Source: Pedobacter cryoconitis | GTDB lineage: Bacteria > Bacteroidota > Bacteroidia > Sphingobacteriales > Sphingobacteriaceae | Length of the DNA stretch: 64,000 bases | Reading direction: 5' to 3' | Assembly: GCF_014200595.1 (NCBI RefSeq) | Contig: NZ_JACHCG010000001.1 | Location: 248,001 to 312,000 of the forward strand | Shown: piece by piece, positions 43,506 through 52,545 of the stretch | Numbering within the stretch: the stretch's first letter is position 1 | How the letters are laid out: each line of letters starts with the position of its first letter | Notes under the pieces: model-generated | What the model was told of the DNA's origin: nothing | The model's database searches: none | The model's input: the letters and a program-made list of their open reading frames with translations, nothing else | Made by a program: the position numbers and the translations under genes

Positions 43506-44405
43506 CTATAAATCGTTTAGTATTTGTTTTTTATAATCTGATGGTGAAATACCTGTTACTTTTTTAAATATTCTGGTAAAGTATGCCGGATCGTCAAAAT
43601 TAAGTTCATTTGCAATTTCAGCAACATGCTTTCCCATATCCTGAAGTAAAATCCTGCTTTGTAAAACTGTGACTTCAATGATGAATTTTTTTGCTGATTT
43701 GTTTAAAATCTGGTTAGAACATCTATTCAGGTAGTTTTCAGTAATGGCCATTTCCCTGGCGTAGTAGGAAACACTTTTTTCCTGTACAAAATTTCTATAG
43801 ACCAGCTCCTTAAAACGAAGGGCAATTAAATGGCTCTGTGAAAGAACAAAATGCCGGTCAGATAAGCTTAACAGCTTTTGGAACATCGCTTGCAGTAAAG
43901 GGGTAATGACCTGCATGTCCATTTTATTTTCCTGATATTCATGTAATAGAAGATCACTTAATGCTCCAATATATAAACTTGTCTTTTCATTCAGTTTGAT
44001 AATAGGATTGATATCGAACAATTTAAGCAGATCTTGTCTGGAAAGGATTTCATTTAATATATCGTTCTCAAAGACTACAATTGTTCCCTCCGGATCAGCA
44101 GATACTTCATTCATTCCAACTACATGGCCCGCACCAACAAAAACAACTGCCGGAGCTTCAATACATTGCATCTCTGTACCCAGTTGTTTTTTAATGAAAC
44201 CACTTTTAAGATAAATAACATAGTTATAATCCGGCCGGAAGAGTGTGGTTGGTGTTTTTAAGAATTTAGAATGGTTTTGATAATCGTATACCTGTACCAT
44301 TGCGTTCTTAAACTGCACAGTAGAATAGGTATTTACAAAACGGCTGATATATTCAGAGGATGATATGTGTTTAATTCCTTTAGTCTTTGGGGCATCCATT
44401 GGCAA
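43506..44405 (-). CDS. AraC family transcriptional regulator
   Basis: A 299-residue regulator with an N-terminal cupin-like sensing part (about 20-140, e.g. YVIYLKSGFIKKQLGTE, VVFVGAGHVVGMNE) and a C-terminal AraC/XylS double helix-turn-helix (about 195-297: FRELV-type helix, EMAITENYLNRCSNQILNKS, HVAEIANELNFDDPAYFTRIFKKVTGISPSDYKKQ). The second HTH pattern is the standard AraC signature. It is divergent from the TolC-HlyD-MFS operon with 156 bp between, so it most likely controls that efflux pump. The inducer is unknown. Confidence 0.9.
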   Translation of the reverse strand: MPMDAPKTKGIKHISSSEYISRFVNTYSTVQFKNAMVQVYDYQNHSKFLKTPTTLFRPDYNYVIYLKSGFIKKQLGTEMQCIEAPAVVFVGAGHVVGMNEVSADPEGTIVVFENDILNEILSRQDLLKLFDINPIIKLNEKTSLYIGALSDLLLHEYQENKMDMQVITPLLQAMFQKLLSLSDRHFVLSQSHLIALRFKELVYRNFVQEKSVSYYAREMAITENYLNRCSNQILNKSAKKFIIEVTVLQSRILLQDMGKHVAEIANELNFDDPAYFTRIFKKVTGISPSDYKKQILNDL

Positions 44406-44530
44406 CAGCTCTAGAAGTATAAGACAAAAGTAGACAATTGGAAACTACAAACCGGTTTGGATGGGTATTGAATGCACGAAAAGTACCAGTATTTTTCGGG
44501 TTTGCTCATCAGGCGCGATTGTAATGAGGG

Positions 44531-44538
44531 TAGTTTTG
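44531..44538 (+). promoter_or_regulatory. -7 box of the efflux operon
   Basis: TAGTTTTG fits TAnnTTTG and lies 23 nt before the TolC ATG at 44562. A TTTG at 44501-44504 is 26 nt upstream, longer than usual, as might suit an activated promoter. Confidence 0.5.
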
Positions 44539-44561
44539 CACGGACGAAAAATTAATCCGCA

Positions 44562-45914
44562 ATGAAATTTAAAACCCAGCTTATTCTAATACCAATTTTA
44601 TGTATATCAACTTTATTGTTTGGCGTTTTTACCAGTAACGGACAAAGTTACACCCAGAATGAAAACGTAAAACAACTTTCTTTAGAAGAAGCACTTACAC
44701 TTGCCGGAGCAAAGAATAAATGGATAGACATTGATAAAACGGAAGAATTAGCTGCCCAAGCCGATAAAAAAGATGCCAGACTAATGGCGCTCCCGCAGTT
44801 TGAAGCAAAAGCATCCTATCTTCGCTATTCAAATCTATCTGTATATGAAGATGGTTTAAGTGAACGCAATTCTGCTCCAAGGTATCCAACACCAAACGAG
44901 GCCAGCTTAGGATTGGAAGGCATTTTTAATGTATATAGTGGGGGGAGAATCAAAGCCATACAAGAGCAGCAATCTGTTAAAACTAATATAGCTTCTTTGA
45001 ATATAAAAGAACGATCTGGCAGTATTAAATTACAGGCAACTTCTTATTATCTGGGACTAATCAGGTTATATGACCTTAAAAGGTTTACTACCGATCAGCT
45101 TAAGCGGGCAGAGCTTCGCCTGAAGAATATTAAAACACTTTACAAAAATCAAAAAGTAACGAAAAGTGATGTATTAAGAGCAGAGGTGATGCTGTCAAAT
45201 GTTCAGCTTGATTTAGCTTCAACGGAAAATGATATCAGGATCTCGGGTCAAAAGCTGGCCGTTCTGCTGAATCTGCCGCAATCTACCCTTATCCTTCCCA
45301 AAGATTCTGCCGCCATGATTAAACCGTCTGCCGATGAATTAGAAGCTTTAGTAAAAACCAAAGGTGAGGGGGCATTTAATATATTAAGATCGGATCAATC
45401 GATAGCGTTAAATCAATCTATCCTCAAACTAACCAGGAGCTATAATATGCCAACTTTAAACCTTGTGACGGCCTATGGTTTCAACTATCCGAATTTTCTT
45501 TTTAAACCGGCAGTGGATCAAATGTATGCTATCGGTTTCGTTGGAATAAAAGCGCAGTACAGTATTTCTTCTTTGTACCAGAATAAGCACAAAGTTGCAG
45601 CAGTAAAATGGCGTTTAAATAGGGCCGAAAAAGAAAAAGAAGCTCAGCTGGACGATAAACTTCAGGAAATTGAAAGTTATTATATTAAATATAGCGAAGC
45701 TCTAAACCGGATCGGGGTGAATCAAAAGTCTATTCAGCAGGCTAAATCCAACTATGAAATCATGAGCACCAAATACTTTAACCAGCTGGCACTGCTGACT
45801 GACTTGCTGGATGCTGATAACCTGTTTCAGGGTTCAAGGTTCAATTTGGTCAATTCACAGGTAGAAGCGATGATGATCTATTACCGGATGCTTTATTCCA
45901 CAGGAAGACTTTAA
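44562..45914 (+). CDS. TolC family outer-membrane efflux protein
   Basis: A 450-residue outer-membrane channel with a Sec signal (about residues 1-27, ending TSNGQ) and the two internally related helical repeats of the TolC family: KQLSLEEALTLAGAKN opening, a periplasmic coiled-coil helix with KNIKTLYKNQKVTKSDVLRAEVML, and the second half NRIGVNQKSIQQAKSNYEIMS...LLTDLLDADNLFQ. First gene of a TolC - HlyD - MFS operon, the arrangement of EmrKY/EmrAB-type tripartite pumps. The stop is 41 bp before the adaptor ATG. Confidence 0.93.
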   Translation: MKFKTQLILIPILCISTLLFGVFTSNGQSYTQNENVKQLSLEEALTLAGAKNKWIDIDKTEELAAQADKKDARLMALPQFEAKASYLRYSNLSVYEDGLSERNSAPRYPTPNEASLGLEGIFNVYSGGRIKAIQEQQSVKTNIASLNIKERSGSIKLQATSYYLGLIRLYDLKRFTTDQLKRAELRLKNIKTLYKNQKVTKSDVLRAEVMLSNVQLDLASTENDIRISGQKLAVLLNLPQSTLILPKDSAAMIKPSADELEALVKTKGEGAFNILRSDQSIALNQSILKLTRSYNMPTLNLVTAYGFNYPNFLFKPAVDQMYAIGFVGIKAQYSISSLYQNKHKVAAVKWRLNRAEKEKEAQLDDKLQEIESYYIKYSEALNRIGVNQKSIQQAKSNYEIMSTKYFNQLALLTDLLDADNLFQGSRFNLVNSQVEAMMIYYRMLYSTGRL

Positions 45915-45955
45915 AACAGAAGGACAAAATTTAAGAACTATTAGTGATTATAAAA

Positions 45956-46999
45956 ATGGAAAGAAAAAGACCTCATGCAGGTAATATCGCACTCTCAATT
46001 GTGGCAGTACTGGTCGTTGTGATGGGTATATTTTACGCAGCCAGTTATTTATTGCGAATGCAAAAATATGAAGAAACCAATGATGCACAGGTGGAAGCAA
46101 ATATCAATCCGGTTTCCGCAAGGGCGGGAGGGTATATTAAAAAAGTTTGGTTTAATGAACATCTCCCTGTTCAAGCCGGGGATACATTAATCACAATTGA
46201 GGATAGTGAATATAAAGCCAGGTTACAAGAGGCGCAGGCCGCAGTTGATGATGCCCATGCACAGCTTAAAATGTTGGATGCCAGTGTGTATGCAGCAGAA
46301 GTAGCTACAACAGTCAATAAAGACCAGATTGAAGGTGCTAAAGCCCGGCAATGGCAAAGTCAGCAGGACATCAACAGATATAAGAACCTGGTAAAAGCCG
46401 AAGCCGTAACGGGCGCTGAATTCGAGCAGGTAAAAGCTCATTATGATGTAGCTGTAAGTGATTTTAACGCTTCAAAAAGTAGCTTGACAACGAGCAAAGC
46501 CAGAATTCTGGAACTTAAATCGAAGACAGATCTGCTATTGGCTGATTTAAAGAAAAAAGAAGCTCAGCTGAAACTGGCCCGCATTAACCTTTCTTATACC
46601 GTAATCACAGCTCCGTATAGTGGGAGATTGGGAAGAAAAACTGTATTGACCGGCCAGCAGATACAACCAGGACAACCTCTGGTCTATATTATCAATGAAA
46701 AAGAAAAATGGGTTACTGCTAACTTTCTGGAAACCCAGGTTGGGGGAATGCACATCGGCCAGGCGGTAGATATCAGTGTAGATGCGCTCGATGGCACACA
46801 CTACAGCGGGACTATTGAGGCGATATCGGGATCTACCGGCTCTAAATTTTCCTTGCTTCCTCCAGATAACTCAAGCGGGAACTTTGTAAAGATCGTTCAA
46901 CGCATTCCAGTTAAAATTAAGCTCAACCAAGGCGATATTGATGCCGTTAAAGTGGGGATGAATGTAATCGTATCTATTCAGAAACAAAGAAAATCATGA
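45956..46999 (+). CDS. HlyD/EmrA-type membrane fusion protein
   Basis: A 347-residue periplasmic adaptor from ATG 45956 (a GTG at 45944 would add four codons). One transmembrane anchor (about 11-33, IALSIVAVLVVVMGIFYAASYLL), then TNDAQVEANINPVSARAGGYIKKV, which is the classic EmrA/HlyD lipoyl half-motif, a coiled-coil hairpin, and the second half AYTVITAPYSGRLGRK-like ITAPYSGRLGRKTVLTGQQ followed by a beta-barrel domain. It links the MFS pump to the TolC channel. It overlaps the MFS gene by 4 bp. Confidence 0.93.
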   Translation: MERKRPHAGNIALSIVAVLVVVMGIFYAASYLLRMQKYEETNDAQVEANINPVSARAGGYIKKVWFNEHLPVQAGDTLITIEDSEYKARLQEAQAAVDDAHAQLKMLDASVYAAEVATTVNKDQIEGAKARQWQSQQDINRYKNLVKAEAVTGAEFEQVKAHYDVAVSDFNASKSSLTTSKARILELKSKTDLLLADLKKKEAQLKLARINLSYTVITAPYSGRLGRKTVLTGQQIQPGQPLVYIINEKEKWVTANFLETQVGGMHIGQAVDISVDALDGTHYSGTIEAISGSTGSKFSLLPPDNSSGNFVKIVQRIPVKIKLNQGDIDAVKVGMNVIVSIQKQRKS

Positions 47000-48600
47000 G
47001 GGGGCCTCAATACTTCAAGAGCTGGATCAACGATTGGAACTGGGGTGTCCGTATCGCCCTGTTCCTGATCCTGATGTCTTCGCTGGTTCAATTCGGGGTA
47101 TTTGCGATGACCCAGAATTACCTGATCTCTTTGCTGGGATTTCAAAGTGAAGATTTGTCGTTTGGCATGCAGATATGTTATGTTGGTATATTGGGCATAC
47201 TCCCTATACAGTTCCGATTTTTGCGCTATTTCGAAACGAGAAATTACCTGATCGTAAACATAACAGCAGGAATCCTGCTCAGTCTGGCTTGTCTGTTCAT
47301 CAGGGACGTTAATGTGTTTTTCGTTGTCCGGTTCTTACAAGGTATTGTAGTTTGTAACATCGCAGGCTGTATGGTCGTGTTGATTTATTCCAGACTTAAA
47401 ACAGAACATATGCAGGCCATTGGATCCTCAGTATTTTACGGGTCTATTTTCAGCAATGGGGTAATTATAGGTATCGCGGCTGCCATGGTAGTAAATAGTT
47501 CAGACTGGACCCAGGTGTATGTTTATTCCATCATTTTTCAGCTGGCCACCCTGGTTATTGTATTGCTTGCATTAAAATCAACCTCAGGTCATAAAAAATA
47601 TCCGCTCTACCAAATAGACTGGATTGGCTTTGTGCTGCTCATTGCTGCAGCAGGTTCCCTGACTTATACCATGGTTTATGGCTCAAAATATTATTGGTTT
47701 GAGGACAGAAGAATTGTAATTTCTTCTCTGGCTGCGGCTTCTGGCACAGTGTGCTTTCTTTTCAGACAATATCTGATCAGAAGACCCTTAATTGATTTGA
47801 GTATTTTTAAATCGCGCAATTTTGTAATTGGGTTGGTGATACTCGCTATTTATTATGGTTTCAAGGATTCTATCAATCTCATATACAGTTATACAGGCGG
47901 TGTTCTTGGTTGGAGCCCTTATCGATTAATGATCTTAGGGCTTTGTAATGTAAGTGGTATTATCCTGTTTATGATTTTTTCAGGGCAGTTGATCATCAGG
48001 AACCGCCATTCTACTAAAGGGTTTTTAATTGCGGGGTTTAGCATCATGATCATATATCACCTATGGATGTATTTTGTATTCACTCCGGACCTTTCTTTTC
48101 CAGATTTAATTATCCCAGTGTTCCTTCAGGGAGCATCGGCAGGATTGATTTTCGTTCCGGTAGTTATTTTCATCCTGTCTTCTGCACCGAAACATACGGG
48201 GACTACTGGCATTTTTGTTGCCGCATGTACCCGCTTCAATGCCACCCTTCAATCTATTGCAGGATTTTACAACTTGCAGCTTTTTTTTAATAAAAATTAT
48301 AAAACGGGCATTCTAAACCGCGTGAGTTTTCTTGATTTTGCAACCAGTGAACGACTAAACAGTTATGTACAAATGTTCAGTTCCAAAGGTTATACCACGG
48401 AGCAGGCAACTTCCCTTGCTTACAGTTCTTTGGGACGGGCAGTAGACCTTCAGGCACAGATATTAGGTTATCGGGCCATATTTTTGACTATTGCTATCGT
48501 GCTGTCCATTGTCTTGTTTTTAATTGCTGTGACACCTTCACTCAATAAAACGGTGCTGCATTATAGTAAGCGTATGTTTATCTGGGTGTTTCACAAATAG
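46996..48600 (+). CDS. MFS drug efflux transporter, DHA2/EmrB-like
   Basis: A 534-residue inner-membrane transporter with about 14 hydrophobic helices, the 14-TMS layout of EmrB-type proton antiporters. The region FFVVRFLQGIVVCNIAG is where EmrB-like proteins have the motif C-like R-x-x-Q-G. It is third in the operon, starting 4 bp inside the HlyD gene (ATGA overlap), and would export the pump's substrate through the adaptor and TolC. Several motifs are diverged from EmrB, so the substrate cannot be named. Confidence 0.88.
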   Translation: MRGPQYFKSWINDWNWGVRIALFLILMSSLVQFGVFAMTQNYLISLLGFQSEDLSFGMQICYVGILGILPIQFRFLRYFETRNYLIVNITAGILLSLACLFIRDVNVFFVVRFLQGIVVCNIAGCMVVLIYSRLKTEHMQAIGSSVFYGSIFSNGVIIGIAAAMVVNSSDWTQVYVYSIIFQLATLVIVLLALKSTSGHKKYPLYQIDWIGFVLLIAAAGSLTYTMVYGSKYYWFEDRRIVISSLAAASGTVCFLFRQYLIRRPLIDLSIFKSRNFVIGLVILAIYYGFKDSINLIYSYTGGVLGWSPYRLMILGLCNVSGIILFMIFSGQLIIRNRHSTKGFLIAGFSIMIIYHLWMYFVFTPDLSFPDLIIPVFLQGASAGLIFVPVVIFILSSAPKHTGTTGIFVAACTRFNATLQSIAGFYNLQLFFNKNYKTGILNRVSFLDFATSERLNSYVQMFSSKGYTTEQATSLAYSSLGRAVDLQAQILGYRAIFLTIAIVLSIVLFLIAVTPSLNKTVLHYSKRMFIWVFHK

Positions 48601-48639
48601 TGGCCGGTTAGCCACAGATTAAATCCAAAGGCAATAGCG

Positions 48640-48729
48640 TTATTTCTTGAACTTTTCATTCAACAAGCTATCGTTTAAAACTATATTTTTTGAAGGATCA
48701 CCTTTGTGTAATTTGAAATCACCGTCCAT
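48640..48729 (-). CDS. 29-residue hypothetical ORF coupled to the frameshifted lipoprotein
   Basis: ATG 48729 overlaps the TAA of the upstream frame (TAATG) and opens 29 codons (MDGDFKLHKGDPSKNIVLND...) to TAA at 48642-48640. The overlap is the sort seen in coupled genes, but it might instead be a second frameshift in one longer gene. No family recognised. Confidence 0.3.
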   Translation of the reverse strand: MDGDFKLHKGDPSKNIVLNDSLLNEKFKK

Positions 48730-49080
48730 TATTTATAGTTCTTTGATTTTGCGTAATTGGTTTGCTGTATTGCTTGAATATCTTTTGCTGCATCTTTATT
48801 GAAAATAAGCATTTTCAAATTAAAAGTCTGCTTAGTTTCTGTGTCTTTACCTGACATAGCCAAAATCGATATGCCTTTAGAATAATCAATTTGAATATAT
48901 CGGTCTTTAGTGGTCCGTTCATAAAAAACATCTTCAGTAGTTGCTGGCCTAAAACCAGGCGTGGAAATCAATTTTTTCTAAATCTAAGCCCGCTTTATTT
49001 TGAATAATAGCTGAACGCACTTTCTTTTGAGAACAAGAAAATATAAATATACTCAGCAACACAAAGCAATAATTTTTCAT
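48729..49080 (-). pseudogene. small lipoprotein gene with a homopolymer frameshift
   Basis: ATG 49080 begins a lipoprotein signal (MKNYCFVLLSIFIFSC, Cys at 16) and reads to NKAGLDLEKI before a stop. The remaining 80 residues (STPGFRPATTEDVFYERTT...) are in the next frame. Removing one base from the six-T run at 48972-48977 (six A on the coding strand) would join them into DLEKLISTPGFRP. The product would be a roughly 115-residue lipoprotein of unknown function. It may be a real mutation, a phase-variable tract or a sequencing error. Confidence 0.5.
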
Positions 49081-49287
49081 AGTATTTACGTTTAAAACCT
49101 ATCTCCATAGGGCGACACAATAATGAGATAGCTTAAACTCTGTTAATTTATATTAACAGAAAACATTTATTTAAAGAGATTGAATATCCAAACCTCTGCC
49201 TTCCCGGTAATCTGCTTAAAAATCCGGCTGTTATCTTTGTTGTTGGCTTAATAGCCTATCAAAATATGCTCTGTACACATGCTATAT

Positions 49288-49665
49288 TTAAAAAGAGTTG
49301 CTGACAAATTCACCTTTTTCTAAAACTATCTGGTTTCCCCAGCTGGTAATTATTTCCAGCACTGGTATAAATGTTTTTCCAAAATCTGTCAGGCTGTAAA
49401 TAACTTTAATAGGAGGTTTTTTGCCAAATACTTTCCTTAATACTAAGCCGTCCTTTTCTAATTGTTTCAACTGTAAACTCAAGGTCATTTCGGTAACATT
49501 TGGTACTTCTTTGCGAAGCTCGCTATAACGCTTTTCAGCATCTTTTAAATGATACAGAATTACCGCTTTCCATTTACCACCTATCAAATCCATCGCAAGA
49601 CTTATTGTGCATGGATAAACTTTCCCCTTTAGTTTTACATAATCACCAATACATTCTGTTTTCAT
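49288..49665 (-). CDS. HxlR family transcriptional regulator
   Basis: A 125-residue winged-helix regulator of the HxlR/YtfH type: Cys5 in MKTECIG and Cys19 in VYPCTISLAMDLIGGKWKAVILYHL, then RYSELRKEVPNVTEMTLSLQLKQLEKDGLVLRKVFGKKPPIKVIYSLTDFG (quoted in part), the usual HTH-wing pattern. The N-terminal cysteines are typical of redox- or electrophile-sensing members. It is divergent from an NmrA-like reductase; the 111-bp gap holds interlocked promoters and palindromes it probably binds. Confidence 0.92.
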   Translation of the reverse strand: MKTECIGDYVKLKGKVYPCTISLAMDLIGGKWKAVILYHLKDAEKRYSELRKEVPNVTEMTLSLQLKQLEKDGLVLRKVFGKKPPIKVIYSLTDFGKTFIPVLEIITSWGNQIVLEKGEFVSNSF

Positions 49666-49698
49666 TTGTCATTTTTTAACCTATCTGTTTGGATAGTT

Positions 49699-49730
49699 AT
49701 TGCAAATGTAGTGTGCTAAAAATAATTTTG
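49699..49730 (+). promoter_or_regulatory. promoter of the NmrA-like gene
   Basis: ATTG (49699-49702), a 20-nt spacer and TAATTTTG (49723-49730, fits TAnnTTTG), 46 nt before the ATG at 49777. Confidence 0.65.
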
Positions 49731-49733
49731 CAA
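49703..49733 (-). promoter_or_regulatory. promoter of the HxlR gene
   Basis: On the minus strand TTG (49733-49731), a 20-nt spacer and TACATTTG (49710-49703, fits TAnnTTTG), 37 nt before the ATG at 49665. Its -33 box abuts the -7 box of the opposite promoter. Confidence 0.65.
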
Positions 49734-49749
49734 CTATAATTTTTATAGT
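49733..49749. promoter_or_regulatory. candidate HxlR operator
   Basis: ACTATAA (49733-49739) and TTATAGT (49743-49749) form a perfect palindrome with a 3-nt spacer. A second imperfect palindrome, CTATC (49681-49685) and GATAG (49692-49696), shares the TATAG/TATC core. Both flank the overlapping promoters, the expected place for an autoregulating HxlR. Confidence 0.5.
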
Positions 49750-49776
49750 ATAAGATTTCACTTAAATAATAAAAAA

Positions 49777-50754
49777 ATGGTATCGAATTTAAAAGCTAAT
49801 GAAGCACTGAAACAAGAAGATAAACCGCTTATCACAATAGTTGGTGTTTTGGGCAAACAGGGACGTAGTGCTGCACATACGCTGTTACAGAGTGGGCGTT
49901 ACCGGGTACGCGGAATTACCCGGCGCGTTGATTCACCAGAGGCAATTTGTTTGGCCGAACAGGGAGCTGAACTTGTGAATTTACCACTTGACCTGGGATA
50001 TAAAAAAGAATTTGTTGAAGCATTTCGTGGTTCGGATGGTATTTTCATGATGACGCCAAGTATTGTCCCTCCGCAAACTCACGAGATGGAGTTGGGTAAA
50101 CAGTTAGCAGACGCAGCGGTTGAAGCAGGGGTTCAGCATATTGTCTTTAGCAGTTTGGAAAATATAGACAAGATTACACAAGGGAAAAAGTTTGCTCCTC
50201 ATTTTACAGATAAGGCTATGATTGAAGAATATATTCGCACGCTTCCAATCACAAGCTCGTTTATCTACATGGCTTTTTTTTATACTAATTTTATGGAGTT
50301 TTATACTCCTATAATAGAAGGGGATACACTTGTATTTCCGATTTATTTACCAAAGGATTTCCGTGCGCCATTTGTTGACCCCCTTACCTCCACAGGGCCA
50401 GCCATTTTGGAGATTTTTTCTAATCCAGGTCAATATGCCGGTAAGTCCCTGCCAGTAATTGGCGATATTATTTCACCTCAGGAAATAGTAGATACTTTTG
50501 TTCGGGTCACAGGCAAGAAAGCTATTTACAGTTCTGCATTCACACGGGATAATCTGCTTCATTATTTCCCGGATTTTGGCTCAAATGAGCTTTTAGTGAA
50601 GGAGATTCTGGGTATGGTAGAGTACGCAGTTGACTATGGTTATTTCGGCGAAGATCGTGATTTGTTATGGAGCCGTAAAATAAACCAGAATAGCCTTAAT
50701 TGGGAACAGTTTCTTCGAAGTACTGGTTGGGAAGGTGAGCAGATTTCTTATTAA
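49777..50754 (+). CDS. NmrA-like NAD(P)-binding protein (HSCARG type)
   Basis: A 325-residue atypical short-chain dehydrogenase of the NmrA/HSCARG group. The N-terminal Rossmann turn TIVGVLGKQGRSAAHTLLQSGRYRVRGITRR (glycine pattern GxxGxxG with Arg after the second strand, favouring NADP) is at about residues 20-50, followed by VFSSLENIDK and HFTDKAMIEEYI. These proteins often sense redox state or reduce quinones; the catalytic Tyr-Lys pair is not clear. Being divergent from an HxlR regulator is a common arrangement in electrophile or quinone responses. Confidence 0.85.
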   Translation: MVSNLKANEALKQEDKPLITIVGVLGKQGRSAAHTLLQSGRYRVRGITRRVDSPEAICLAEQGAELVNLPLDLGYKKEFVEAFRGSDGIFMMTPSIVPPQTHEMELGKQLADAAVEAGVQHIVFSSLENIDKITQGKKFAPHFTDKAMIEEYIRTLPITSSFIYMAFFYTNFMEFYTPIIEGDTLVFPIYLPKDFRAPFVDPLTSTGPAILEIFSNPGQYAGKSLPVIGDIISPQEIVDTFVRVTGKKAIYSSAFTRDNLLHYFPDFGSNELLVKEILGMVEYAVDYGYFGEDRDLLWSRKINQNSLNWEQFLRSTGWEGEQISY

Positions 50755-50784
50755 AACCAATTAATGGGATAATTTTCAGAAAAC

Positions 50785-51627
50785 TTAAATAGGCTTGGCC
50801 ATTACCAGATTTCCAAAGTAAACCATTGCATCCGAGCTGTAATCGAAAGGTGCACTCAGGTAAAAATACTTAATAGTCCCCTTTTTAAACATACCAGTGT
50901 CCACTACTTTTGATTTATTGATATAGACCCGCATGTTTTCACCTTCTACGGCTATTGCAACATGGATCAGTCCGTTGGCATAATTGTTTAAAGGAAAGCT
51001 AAGCGGACTCGAAATTTTGGTGTCGCTGCTGGAATTATTGACTTCCCCATTCCAGAAATGAAGTTGCGATGCGGTAATGGCGTTGCTGTTGTAAGCATCT
51101 GAAATATACTCTCTGTTGGAGTTATCCCTCGCAAAGCCAAACTGCATAGCGCCAATATCCTTTGCTGCGGTACTTCTGGTAATCAGGTCAAACTCGATTG
51201 TGAAATTACCCGGCATAGCAAGCAAGCTTTCTAAGCGATAAGTTGTTCTTGGAGAAAGGGCAAGCCATTTTCCAGGAACACCTGAAATAGTGGTTACGCT
51301 GCCTGTTCCACTTGTTTTCCAGTGTTTGGCCATCCGTCCTGTAGCATCTGCTGAAAAGTTATCAACAAAAAACACGGAGCTTGCGGGAGTAAATGAATAG
51401 ACTTCTTCGATATTGGGTAAGTTACTTCCTGAATTACCTGTCTGAGAATTACCGGTGCTGGAGGTTTTTGTATTTGCACCTGTATTGCCATTGATCACAT
51501 CGTCCACTTTTTTATCTACTTTATCCTGAATCTTCTGCTGTATCTTTTTAAAAAACTGGGCATGTGATTGCTGTGTAATTAACGTAGAGGCGATCAGTAC
51601 GCTATATATTAATATTTTATGTTTCAT
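50785..51627 (-). CDS. secreted protein with concanavalin-like domain
   Basis: A 280-residue protein with a Sec signal (MKHKILIYSVLIASTLITQQ, cleavage after SHA) and a helical, lysine-rich stretch (FFKKIQQKIQDKVDKKVDDVIN). A Thr/Ser/Gly/Asn spacer (TGANTKTSSTGNSQTGNSG) leads to a beta-rich domain (about 75-280, FTPASSVFFVDNFSADATG, FTIEFDLITRS, HVAIAVEGENMRVYINKSKVVD), whose strand order fits a LamG/concanavalin-like jelly roll. It probably binds a glycan or protein outside the cell. Single-gene unit; specific role unknown. Confidence 0.6.
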   Translation of the reverse strand: MKHKILIYSVLIASTLITQQSHAQFFKKIQQKIQDKVDKKVDDVINGNTGANTKTSSTGNSQTGNSGSNLPNIEEVYSFTPASSVFFVDNFSADATGRMAKHWKTSGTGSVTTISGVPGKWLALSPRTTYRLESLLAMPGNFTIEFDLITRSTAAKDIGAMQFGFARDNSNREYISDAYNSNAITASQLHFWNGEVNNSSSDTKISSPLSFPLNNYANGLIHVAIAVEGENMRVYINKSKVVDTGMFKKGTIKYFYLSAPFDYSSDAMVYFGNLVMAKPI

Positions 51628-51770
51628 ATCTTATTGGTAAACCTGGTAAGTGATTACTCAAATTTACGTGGTACGGAACTATAAAGATAGCAGCATACCA
51701 AACCGATTTGTATCCGGGCCGATCTGCTTTGAATTTAATAAAGCTGGTTTTGTAATTAACTTTCCGGGTA

Positions 51771-52544
51771 TTATAAATTATTTAAGTAACTCATTAAACT
51801 TATCTTTTTGTGTTGAGACACCGGAATTTCTAAATCGCCTTCCAGCACCAGGAAGTTGTTCTTCTTTTTGAAAGTCCTTATGTATTGGAGATTGATCAGA
51901 TAAGACTGGTGCACGCGCATAAATCCTAGCGGAGTAAGCTGATTATCGTATTCCTTGATGGGCTGTGAAACCAGGATGCAAGTTCCGTTATGCAATCTGA
52001 AGCGGGTATAACTATTGTCTGCCTCCAGAACCAGAATATCTGCAATCTGGATTACGAAGATCTCTTCAAGGGTTTTCAAAACAATTTTCTTTGCTTGTTT
52101 TACTTGCTGATTGTGGTTATAGAAAAAGGTTTCCAACTGTTTATGGTACTGGCTGTCATTAATGTTTCTGAGCGCTTTATCTACTGCAACTATCAGATCG
52201 GCTGGCAGGTAGGGTTTTAATAGAAAATCTATCGCACTGAACCGGAAAGCCTGTACAGCATACCCTGCAAAGGCGGTAATAAAAATTACGCTGAATTTCA
52301 CAGTTGTTTCTTCTGTGGTTGCCTTCAGCCAGTCAAAACAATTTCCATCGGGTAAGTTTACATCGAGAATAAATAGTGTTTGCTGCTGTTGTTTAAAGGA
52401 CAGATCAGCCTCCGCAAGATTTTTGCATGGATATATATCCAGGTCAGGATAGTTTATTTTCAGGGTTTGCTTTATGAAATCAAGTGCAGCAGGATCATCT
52501 TCCAGTAACAGGCAGGAAATTCCCCTATTTTGTATAACGCTCAT
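51771..52544 (-). CDS. LytTR response regulator
   Basis: A 257-residue response regulator. The receiver domain (about 8-125) has the acidic pair in LLEDDPAAL, the phosphorylated Asp in FILDVNLPDGN (about 58), the Thr in IFITAFAG and the Lys in DFLLKPYL (about 110). A LytTR DNA-binding domain follows (about 150-257: QIADILVLEADNSYTRFRLHNG, RVHQSYLINLQYIRTF). It lies 1 bp from the upstream sensor kinase gene, so they form a LytS/LytR-type pair. Confidence 0.93.
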   Translation of the reverse strand: MSVIQNRGISCLLLEDDPAALDFIKQTLKINYPDLDIYPCKNLAEADLSFKQQQQTLFILDVNLPDGNCFDWLKATTEETTVKFSVIFITAFAGYAVQAFRFSAIDFLLKPYLPADLIVAVDKALRNINDSQYHKQLETFFYNHNQQVKQAKKIVLKTLEEIFVIQIADILVLEADNSYTRFRLHNGTCILVSQPIKEYDNQLTPLGFMRVHQSYLINLQYIRTFKKKNNFLVLEGDLEIPVSQHKKISLMSYLNNL

Positions 52545-52545
52545 T

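Noticed and set aside
43136..43511. Plus-strand ORFs of 62 and 99 codons
   Set aside because: They lie opposite the TetR fragment and AraC end and show no protein-like pattern.
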